Part shown: in pieces, positions 18,725 through 30,700 of the stretch
Layout: every line of letters starts with the position of its first letter
Numbering within the stretch: position 1 is the stretch's first letter
Origin: Nectonema munidae
Lineage: Eukaryota > Nematomorpha > Nectonematoida > Nectonematidae
Reading direction: 5' to 3'
DNA: 64,000 bases
Assembly (NCBI GenBank): GCA_030549495.1
Contig: JAUIRK010000866.1
Coordinates: 697,001-761,000, forward strand
Translations under genes and position numbers: made by a program
Notes under the pieces: model-generated
Database searches by the model: none
Told to the model about the DNA's origin: nothing
The model's input: only the letters and a program-made list of their open reading frames with translations

Positions 18725-21700
18725 CTTAAAAAAATATCAGAAATTACAGTTTTTAAAATTATCCATTTTACTTATATATCTTAACCTCTTTACTCTCAAG
18801 GAAAACATTAGATACAGAGTGTGTTCTCGCTATAACAATGCAAGTGGCTACATCATTTTATTGTGACGTAGCGTGCTTACAAATACAAGACGTGTTAAAG
18901 AAAGCAATCCTATGAATTCGAAGAAACGACACTATGTAGCTCTTAGTCATAAGTATAAGTCAAATGACGGAGCAAGAAGTACCATATGGTTGCTGCTATG
19001 CATGTCAGATCTGGTCCTAGTGGTTTGCTGTTGTTGATGGCTTGTTGTGTGTCTATTTTCGTGATGTGTATGTGTTTGCGGGAGTTTTTGAAGTTGTTTA
19101 GTGTGATTTGTTTGTAGCTTTGGGCGCTGTATTGGTGAAATCTTTATTGAAAGTGTTTTCGATGTCCATTTCTTTCATTTCGAGTGTGTTATTAAAAGAA
19201 ATATTTCTATTTGTCTGTGTAGGTTTTCTTGTTTTGGAGGTTTTGATGGTGTTCCAGTATGTGTGTATGTTGTGTTTGTGGGACCCGTTTTTTTGTTAAT
19301 GTGTTCTTTCCAGAGTGAGAGTTTATGCCTTTTGATTTGGAATATGTTCAAGGCTAGTGATATTGGCTTCGATGTATGATGAGTAACACTGCCAGTTCGC
19401 TTTTTTGAAATTTGTGTAGGTTCTGGTTTGAATGTGGTGTTTCGAGTGTTTGAAGTGAGTATGGGAATGTGTTCTGACGATAGTGAATTGTGATTTTCCC
19501 AAGTGATGTCATTTAGTAGATGTGTTGGGATAGAAGTAATGTCTGGTGATGTCGGATGTTGACATTGTGATTGTAACTTATTTGTTTGAATTCTGGTGTG
19601 TGTGCCTGTGTTAATTATTATAGTGTGAGAGGTTTTTGATAATTTCGCCTCTGTTGTCTCTGTAAGGAGAAGCCCATTTTGTTGAATGTGAATTAATGTC
19701 GACGGTTAGAACAAGATTTTTGAGGTTAAAGTGGTGGGTAAGATGTTTTTTGGGTGATATGTAAATATTAGCTATATGATAGGTGTTGTTATTTAGTATG
19801 ACTTGAAAGATTTGATGTTCTACAAATGTGTTCTTATGTTCAGATATGAGTTCTGTACACTTCGTTTTCTTGGATGTAAGTTATTAAGCAGCCGCCTGTT
19901 GAACTGCTGTTTCGGTCCGTTCTCATGTGTGTGTAACGTGGAATGCATGGGGTTTTACTGTTTTGGTTGAGTTTGGTTTCTTGGATAGTGATGAAGTTTT
20001 GGTTAAGTTTTTAGTGAGAAGTGTTAGCTCCGTGATTTTGTTTGAGATGCCGTTGATGTTAATGTGCAACATTTTGAATATACTTGAATGCTTTGTTTGT
20101 GTGTGGTGAGTAGTAGGATGAGATCGTGTGGTGATTCATTTGTGGTGGTGAGGTTTGTTGATTTTTCGATGAGGGGTTTAGAGTAGTAGGCTAAACATGT
20201 TGTCATTTGTAGGTTATTCTCAAAATAGTTCTGAGAAGGTTAGGATATGCGGGAGTGATTTGCGCAAGTCTAATTTGTGTTGTAAAATTTGAGTAGTATG
20301 TTTGAGCATTTTAGATCCAGTGTGTCCGATGTATGGTTACATTTAATGCTGCCTGTGTTTTGTATATATATTTGTTGCAAATTGAGCAGATTATACTTGC
20401 AATCGGAGGAATTGTTGTCGAGATTTGCATCTTCGGAGCGTAGATGTCATTCTAAGCGCGTGAAAGCCTCGACTTTTGGATATTCGGTGGGTTAGCGCTC
20501 AATTAGTTGACGAGGTAATTGTTTCGACTCGCGGAAATAACTCATGAGGTTTTAATATTAATTCTTAACCCTATTAGTGCTGGGCAAAATTTGTCCGCTC
20601 AAGTGCTGGGGGGCGTAAAGTGTCCCCCCCCCCATGCTGAATTCAGTGGTGATGTCCATTTTTTTTATCAAAATCAAGCAAACCTGTCAAAAATTGATTT
20701 ATATTTGACAGCTCATCTCAAAAAGGAATTTTTTATTTAAATAATTATATAAAGTTTTTTACGCATGTATACCCATTTTCAAATATGCTGAATTCAGTGG
20801 TGATATTTATTTTTTATGAAAATCAATCAAACCTGTCAAAAAAATTGATCTAAATGTGACAGCTCATCTCAAAAAGGAACTTTTTATCTAAATAAGTATA
20901 TAAAGTTTTTTTACACATATATACCCATTTTCAAATATGCTGAATTCAGTGGTGATATTCATTTTTTTATATGAAAATCAATCAAACCTGTCAAAAAATT
21001 GATCTAAATGTGACAGCTCATCTCAAAAAGGAACCTTTTATCTAAATAAGTTTATAAAGTTTTTTACACATGTATACCCATTTTCAAATATGCTGAATTC
21101 AGTGGTGATATTCATTGTTTATGAAAATCAATCAAACCTGTCAAAAATTGATCTAAATGTGACAGCTCATCTCAAAAAGGAACTTTTTATCTAAATAAGT
21201 ATATAAAGTTTTTTACACATGTATACCCATTTTCAAATATGCTGAATTCAGTAATGATATTCATTTTTTATGAAAATCATTCAAACCTGTCAAAAAAGTG
21301 ATTTACATATGACAGCTAATCTCAAAAAAGAAACTTTTTATCTAAATAATTATATAATGTTTTTTACACATATACACCCATTTTCAAGCATGCTGAATTC
21401 AGCGGTGATATTCATTTTTTTTTATAAAAATCAATTAAAGTTATCAAAGCATTGATTTATATATGACAGCTCATCTTAAAAAGAAACTTTTTATCTAAGA
21501 AATAATATAAAGTTTTTTACACATACATACCCATTTTTAAACATGTGTAATTCAGTGGTGATATTCATTTTTTTATAAAAATCAATCAAAACTGTCAAAA
21601 AATTGTTTTATCCCAGAAAGAAAGGATCAGGCACGGTTTTTTGAATTAGAGAATTACGTTTAATAGAAAGTATAGGGAGGTTATGAAGTTTACCGTGTAA

Positions 21701-24700
21701 GGCATTTTACACACATACCCATTTTAAAGTAGGCTGTGTTTACTGGTTATATTCCTTTTTTTTTATAAATATTAGTCAAACCTGACAAAATAATTTAAAT
21801 AGGACAGCCCATGTCAAAATTAAAATTTTAAAGTTTTCTATACATTTCAAGTATGCAGAATTTAATGGTGATGTTCATTTTTTATGAAATCAATAAAACC
21901 TGTCAAAAATCGATTAAACCTGTAAATCAATGTCAAATATATAAACAAAAATAAATTCTACTTGCAGTATTTCTCTAGTAATTATTTTCTTAATTTATTT
22001 AATAAACCAACTTTAGGTGTTTAATTCACTCAAAATATTTCATTCTACAGTAACTTATGTATCTCGATAGGACCTCTATCTTTTTGGCTACATATTCGTT
22101 ATCGGCTCGTAGTCTCTACGTCATATTATAATTTACAGTATGTAATTTTGCTATTCATTCCATGATGATCCTTTCTTAGTAGCTCTTTTTTCATTAGAAA
22201 TTTATATTCTTCAATGTGTGTTTGAAAAATTTTTTATAATGATAAAATTACTTTTTTCATCTCTCAAAGCATTCCGATTAAAGAATCTTCTTGATGATCT
22301 TAGACTTTTTTTTATCAGTATCGTATATTTTATTATCAGGCCTGAATATTTGTCAACCTATCTAATTTTTTTCTGATGAATCATTCGTGATGTTCATTGT
22401 TCAATTACAAAAAGTTGTCCACGTTCTTCATCTAAAAAATTTTCTCTTTGACGCTAAAGGAAAAAGATGGACAAATTCAATTTAAATTAAAAATATCTTA
22501 ATAGTGACTAAATTCTCACATATTGGCATATGTGCCATTTTTGATAAATCTGACCTATTGTAAATTTTCAGATTTCCTACACTCTTAGCTAAATGTTAAT
22601 TGTAATCCTAGATGATAAGCCATAGATTTAAATATTTTTCAATTGTAAAAGAGGAACTTCTTTTTCACATTCAAAATCTTTTTTGAAGCATCTAATATTA
22701 TATAATTAAACCACTTTCTAGTTCATTAGAACATTGTAGATCTTCCATTTAGTTAAGATACAATTTTTTTTAATTATTTGTTTTGATCACATGTTCTCTT
22801 TTCAATTAGTTTTCAACTTGGTTCCTTCTCTCATACAAATTTTCAAAAGATTTTATAATACTTTTTATTTTTTTTAATAAATATTTCATACTCAAGATGA
22901 TTGTAGAAAGTATTATAAGCCAAAATATACAAAAAAAAAAGTATATTTTTACTATATACCTAATATGGAGCCATTTTTTGAAATTTTTTTTACAGAACTG
23001 ATTTTCAGGCATACATTACTAATTCAATTGCCACTTCGAGATATTTTTTAACCGTATTATCCAAAATCCAGTACAGAAATAAAATAAGCATAGTCGAGTT
23101 GGTATAAAACATATATTTTATTTTTTTGAAGAAAGTATCTAGAAGTAAACCGCAAATCTGATTCAAGCTTTCAGATATTTTAAAACCATAAACGCCAAAC
23201 CTGCGTCCAAAAATGAAACCAGCATCTTCCATTTGGCATAAAAACAGATATTTTATTTAAATTTCAAAAATATTTCTGTAGACATTAGACGTAAATCGAA
23301 AATTTGATTGACACTTTCAGACATTTAAAACCTCTAAATGCAAAAAATTATTTCAGAAATAAAAATTATCATGGTCGAATTGGTATAAAAACATATATTT
23401 CATGTAAAATTAGAGAGAATATTTTGGGATATAGTTTTCAGACATAAACTGCAAATTTGATTGACACTAGCAGTAAAACCTCTAAATGCGAAAACTGTGT
23501 TCAGAAATGAAATCATCATGATCTATTTGCTATAAAAACAAATTTTAGAACTAAACGCAAATTTAATTGATACTTATATGTATTTTCAAATTCAAACTGC
23601 AAAAATTGAGTCCATAAATGAAACTAGCATGGTTGATTTGGTATAAAAACATATATTTAATTGTAAAATTTGAATGAATGTTTTTGGAGACAATTTTTAG
23701 AAGTAAACCGCAAATTTGATTAACACGTATAGGTATTTTCACATCCTAAATGTAAAAAATGAGTTCAGAAATGAAAACAGCATGATTGATTTGGTATAAA
23801 AACATATATTTCAAGAGAATATTTTTGGAGACAATTTTCAGAAGTAAACCGCAAATTTGATTTATACTTATAGGTATTTTCAAATCCTAAATGTAAAAAA
23901 TGAGTTGAAAAATGAAAACAGCATGCTCGATTTGGTATAAAAACAAATATTTCATGTAAAATTGAGAGAATATTTTTGGAGATAGCTTTTAGAAGTAAAC
24001 CGCAAATTTGACTGATATTTTAAAACCTCTAAATGTGAAAAATGAGTTCAGAAATGAAAACCGCACGGTTGATTTGGTATAAAACATATATTTCATTGTA
24101 AAATTTGAATGAATGTTTTTGGAGACAATTTTTAGAAGTAAACCGCAAATTTGATTAACACTTATAGGTATTTTCACATCCTAAACATAAAAAATGAGTC
24201 CAGAAATGAAACCAGCATGGCCGATTTAGTATAACACATATATTTCAGTGTAAAATTTGAATGAATGTTTTTGGAGATAATTTTTAGAAGTAAACCGCAA
24301 ATTTGATTTACACTTATTGGTATTTCCAGATCCTAAACGTAAAAAATGAGTCCAGAAATGAAACCAGCATGGCCGATTTAGTATAACGCATATATTTTAT
24401 GTAAAATGTGAAGGAATGTTTTTGGAGACAATTTTCATAAGTAAACCGCAAATTTGATTAATACTTATAGGTATTTTCAAATCTTAAATGTAAAAAATGA
24501 GTCCAGAAATGAAAACAGCATGACCGATTTAGTATAAAAACATATATTTTATGTAAAATTTGAAGGTATATTTTATTAGATATATTTTTGATCAATCAAA
24601 ATTTTGATTGACATTTTCTAAAAAGTAGCCATGATTATTGAAAAAATTAAATATATAAAGTGTTATGCGTTCCAAACTGTATATAATTATAAATTTTCAG

Positions 24701-27700
24701 GGTATTATATAATATAGATCCTAAGTTATAAGGTTAAGTACAGATAATGTCAAAATTTTGCTGAAAAATAAATTTTTTTGATTTTGATTGACAGTTTTGG
24801 ACATGAAGGGGTCATTCAACTACCATGAAAATGGTTTCAAAAGATGCAGCTAGCGATTTTAGGAAAAGTCACAAAATTTGAAGGGATATGATTCAGCCAA
24901 TCTTTTACAATTAATTTTTTAGTGAAGCACTAATAGGGTTAAGGCCTTGTCATTATTTTTTTAAGCTTAGATCCTGTATTATTTTTGTTCATTTTTTCAT
25001 TATTATCTTCATGGTTTCATTTTGTGTTACGTAGTGTTTACTTTATGACACGCCATTATTTTTAAGAAAAAAAGATGCAAAATACATACTAACACATTTG
25101 TTCTTGTTTTTCATTTTGGCATTTACTTTTATTTCACCTCATTAACATTTTGTATTTGTTTTGGATACATCATTTGCTTGTGATTTCTAGTTGTATTGTG
25201 CAAATTGAAGTAATTCATCATTAATTTGTATATTGCCTATATTTATTTATTCATCAATACCGTTAATCTTTTCATTTTTATTTTAGGTCAAAATATTGAT
25301 GTTGTGAGCATTTTCAGAAGAGAGAAACATCTCAACTCAGTCATTTCACATGAAGAGTTAAGATATAGCATTACAAGTTCAAATGAAATGTTTTCAAATA
25401 TAAGTAACGTTTCAAGTTTTAAGAGTATTATAATTTTAGATTCGACTTGAAATTTTTTTTAAGATTGGTAATAATTATTTTTACAAAAGTTAATTTTTAG
25501 TTTGCATTTTTTTATTTTTTTAGAACTCTAAAAATTTGTAAAAGATGTGTAATTCAATATATATCTTCTCTCAACAAAAAATCAAATATTTTCAAACTCA
25601 ATAAAAAATTAGTTTTCAAATCGAACCTAAAAATAAAACTACTTAAAACTTGAAAACATTTCACTCAAATTTAAAATCATTTCACTTGAATATGAAAACA
25701 TTTCACTTGAACTTGTAATGCTATATTTGGACAATCTAGATGTAAATTCTCCACGATTACAACTCAACAAAGAACAGTCTTTGTTTCTTTCAACTCCAAG
25801 ATCTTCAGACAATTTATACTCTCAAAGTATGAACATTCAGCCGGTGTTCTATCACTTGGATGGTTGGGGATCTCTCGACCATGAATCAGCTGCTACAAAT
25901 TCTTTATCAGGACTTAGATTCATCGACCCCGTTGTCAAATCGCCTTCTTTTAGAATTTTTACAAACTACGCCGGCTACTGTTAAAGAAGTGTTGAAATCG
26001 ATCAAAGAGAATACAATTGAGCAAGAAGATTGCATATATGCACTCGTCTTTAAGGAACGTGAATTAAAACGCACTAATGCCTGAGGGTTCTGTAAAACTT
26101 CATACAAGCACAGATTATATCAGGTCTCGACTAAACTCTCCTTTTCACAAACCAGTCGATGACGACTGATTATTATTTGACGACATTCAAAAATTTGACT
26201 AAATCAAATTCTTCCTTCTATTCCTTCATCTTCTAGTCAGTGTTATTTTATTTCTTTTGATTGGTGAAATTTTTGCCTTTCGATGTCACCGGGGGTAACT
26301 AGTCCTCTATTTCAAGAGTTTGATAACTTGTTCGCTCTCGAACGTGTTTACCCAGCTAGACAGCTAATCTCTGTTCACTTAAAGATGTTGATGGTCAACA
26401 GATATTTCCCACATAAGAGTCTATCGCAGCTCACCTTCATAGTATAAAGGGATGTGCCAAAAGGGTTGGACACTCCTGGCCTCATCTCTTTTTTAGATAT
26501 GTTGTTGTATCAGGAGGGACTTCACGGTCATATTCTGGGGCAGGGAGATAATCAGATGGTTGGCGTGCCATTAAATCAGCCTCGCTTAAGAAATGTTCCC
26601 CAGAATAATCATCACAGAATTATATCTGCATTCAATCATAAACTACATAGTATATGTTCGGGTCTTGGTATGAAGCTAAAACCGAATGAGACTTGGAAGA
26701 GCTTCGCCCTTTTTGAGTATGGGAGATTATAATCTAATCTGAAGTCTTCGTGTTGTTCCTAAGCAGTTAGGGGGAATTAACACACTCCTTTACCCGTTCT
26801 TCTGAGAGAAAGGAGTTGTCGTTCCCGCAGTAGCTTTATCTTATTTACCTTATGGCTTAAAAACAAGGATATTACATGTAAAAATCGCAAGATATCTAAT
26901 CCTCAAGATTAGTTCACTTACGGATTCATATTTTAATTCGAGAGCTGATTGTGAATAAATATGTTGAATAGCTACTTCGTTTTAAACGCAAATTTATCGT
27001 TTCTCGGAACTATGAGATTACACAGGAAAGAAATACCTAAAATGATTAGAGAAAATAAATGCGAAGTTTTTTCTTCCCCATTTCTTCACGATCATGAAAC
27101 AAAATAGTAATGGTTTCTTACATTGAAGAAAAATAAAAATGTTGTGTTGTTGCGTTCTTAGATGAAAAGCAACTAAGGCGAGCAGCGCTCATTTTGGATT
27201 ATAATTATGGAAAAAAAGGGAAAAAAATTAGAGGGAAATTTTGAGGAATACACTTGTAAACGTAAAACAATAAGATGTCCATTACTTTTTTTCTTCAATC
27301 TGCTTGACATTAGTGTATTTGATGTTTATTTGTTGTCGGAATTGAATCAAAGATGCAAAAATAGAAAGGAGTTTATAAATGAATTGACAATAGAGTTAGC
27401 CAAACCATCTGTAGAGATATAAAGTAAACAAGAAATTGTCCAGCAAACACCAAGAAGCAACAAAAAATTTCGGTTTACTTCCAGATAAATCTTACGATGT
27501 TACGAAAACAAAAATTTGGAAGATGTTTTATTTGTAAAAAGTGTACTCCGATCTGTCTGCGACAGCCGTCCGAATTTTATCACCCTTATAAGGATTTTAA
27601 GATATACTTATTTTATACTCAATTCTCATTCTATTTTGTTGTTTAATTAAATAAAAACATATAAATCACAACGTATGAAAAATGTCATGTAAATATACCA

Positions 27701-30700
27701 ATTTGATCTAAATATCTATTTAACTTTTGATTTAAAACCACAAGTGTATACTATTCATTCTAACATGCTAAACTATATTTACCGTTTATGAAGTTTATAG
27801 TATTTAATATAAGTCGCATGAAAAATTTTCTTCTCTTTTGGGGAAGTCCAAGTGTGGACCAATGGCGTAATGAAAGATCAAAAATGTTTATCCGTTGAAA
27901 TAATTCTTTTTCTGAAAAAACGAAAAATCAATGTTTTTGCACAAATACGTTGCACTGAAGAAAAAAATCCATATCAAAAGTATTAGCAAGGGTTTGGTGG
28001 TGTTCCAGCTTCACAATGTCTGGTAAACACCATTACCACGTTACTGTACGAGCTTCGTAAACCTACACTTCGTAGGCGAATATACCTCAAGTGTATATAA
28101 TAAGGCATACAAATAACAATAAGAATAAACACATATAAATGCTGTGATAAGATTCAATAATATTGGAACAAAGCCATCGTTAATTCATATGTGATACAGA
28201 AAAATAGAATAGTGTTTCAGATATATGTCCTTGAACCAAATAATCCAATCACAGTTAGAGTACGTGCTTTGTGACCAGCACTGCCAATTGACATCTATTA
28301 TTCCTGATAGCATGTCATTGAAATTCGATCATATTGTGTGCCTCTATTATTTACAATGATGTTCTTTTGTTTACTCAAAATTAATTAAAAAAACAAATAC
28401 TACTACTAAAAATGTCACTAAGAATACAAAGATGGTTATATTATTTTTAATGAAAGTCAATTAAAGAAAAATGAGTAAAAAATCAATAAAGTCAATCATA
28501 TCTACTTTTTTTATTTTCTCTACTGAATCTCTGTCTATCAAACGCTTCAAAAGTACCATACTCGTATTAATCATCTCTAACTACAACAATTTGTTTGATC
28601 TCCAAATGTTCCTTTTGTATATATTTTTTATTACTCTTGTTTATGGTAAATGCCCTGTTTATTTTTTCAATTTGTACTACCCTTGTACTTCTTATCTCTG
28701 CCTTGCAAACGATCACTTATGACCTTTAGAGTAGTGATTACCTCAGTTCATTTCATTTCAAATAAAAGCAATAAAATTTATTGTAAAAAATCAAGCTTAG
28801 CTAATTTAAGAGAAAATTAAATTTAAGCAAATTGTATTTCCCAATATAACAACCTAATTAACTCTTAGGCGTATTCTTTTCTTTTGGATTTTTCTTCTTC
28901 TTTGTTCTTTGAACTATTGTTAAATGCAAGCACCTATCAAATACCTTAGACATGGGCCTATTTGTGGTTGCTATAGTTTTTTCCAGAAGAAGGTAAGAGC
29001 AAAGTATATTCACCTTGTTGACAATACAATAATTGTTTTGAAGGAAAGATTAGGGGAATATATAATTAAACTCAAATTTCAATATGTATGCCCATTTTTT
29101 TGAAAATATTAACATATAGAGCAGTAGTGGGCAAATGCGCCCCTTTGCTCAATCTGGTGTGGCGCTTATAATTAGAAGATAGGAGTAAATTGCCCCCTCT
29201 CAAATTTTAAATGGATACAACTTAAGCATGGGACAGTGGGTGTTTTCGACAAACCGTTATCGGTGTACGCCCAAAAGTAAAAGCACAACAATGCACACTA
29301 TCAACATTTCTGTTGTTGGCACATGGAAAGCTTAGGAAAAGTTAAGTTCCACACACACGCACACATGAAATGAATATTATGCAGTTATACTTTTTTTATT
29401 TCTGTGAAAAATCGTGAAGAATTAAAAATAATCTCAGTAGTGTCATGCGTCTCTTTCGAAACACTTTTATTTCAGGTGTTTTGAATTTATTTAAACCTTT
29501 TAATGCTTTCATTTTCATAAATGAAAAATGATTTTATTATTATTTAATTTTTTTAAAGATTAAAAAGGTAAACATTTGTCAGGATTATGGATATAATATA
29601 TATAATGATAAATATGCAAAATTAAAAAAATTACTATAATTTATTTCAGGACGCACGTAGGGGGCAAAGATTTTCCCTCAACCAATAATTTTTTTAAAAC
29701 TAATTGTTTAACGATATCACACACAAAATTTTATCTGGAGAAAAGACTGCAGTGTTCAAAATTTAAAGTAGTAGTTACAAAAAGGAAGAATATATATACT
29801 TTCCTTCATGATGCCAGTTTTTGTGATTCCAGAATTTTTGATACTTTTAATATTTTCTTTAAAATCTCCATCTTCAAGACCACGCGGCGGGGTAGTGGAT
29901 TTTGAAGGTTGTTTGCTTGATCCGTTTGAATTTTCGAGACTAGATGACAAATAAGCATTGATCTCATCTTCAATAGAAAGACTGTTTGTTGACAAGAGCA
30001 AATTATCCCCGTTGATGAAACCTAGGTAAAATATATGCTGTACAAGTAAAGGTATTTTACGGTCTCTTTCAAAAATACTTTAGAAAAAGAGGAAATGCGA
30101 TTATAATTCGCTGCACTAGGTAATAATAATCATATATTGACAATTTATATCCCTTTCTATTTTAACATAACATAACAAGTTTATTAAGCATTATAAAAGG
30201 CTTACGCCTATGAAAATGCATCTGCAAATTCAATTATATATATTTTACATTTCACTGCCAAGAAATTTGTCTAATTTTTTGTTGAACATGTCAATTGAGC
30301 TTGATGAAATAACTTTGGTAGGTAAACTATTCAATCTTTTGAGTCCTCTCAATGCAAAATAATTTCGTCTGAATTTGGTAGAAAGTTCTGTATTCAGTTT
30401 GTACTGGTGAGATCTGGATATTCTGGTCGAAAATTCAGGTAAAACATTTCTATTGATATCCATATTACCATTTATTATATTAAATATAGTTATCATTTCA
30501 TTGCGAATCGTTCTGTAGTACAATGTAGGTAAATTTAGGATTTTTAATCTTTCTTCATAGCTGAGGTTTTTCATATCTTTCAAATATTTAGTGAACACTT
30601 TTTGTACTTTCTCAATTTTCCTCATGTTAAATGAACAGGAATTCCCAAAAATTATATTTCCATACTCAAGCAATGGATTTTAGGAACCTTTAATTTAGAT

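Larger units (their letters stand above)
20565..24942. mobile_element. TTAA-flanked element carrying two satellite arrays
   Basis: The ends are TTAACCCTATTAGTGCT at 20565 and its exact reverse complement AGCACTAATAGGGTTAA ending at 24942. TTAA is the piggyBac target, and CCCTA-type starts are common in that superfamily. The 4.4 kb between contain no transposase but two tandem arrays, 20633-21940 and about 22985-24570, each with a unit near 150 bp but different sequence. A right subterminal block (about 24770-24900) is shared with 57300-57440. It lies in intron 3 of the minus-strand gene. I infer a non-autonomous piggyBac-like element that has captured or grown satellites. Confidence 0.8.

Noticed and set aside
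20633-24570. CRISPR-like arrays
   Set aside because: Units of ~150 bp are contiguous without spacers and the genome is clearly animal.
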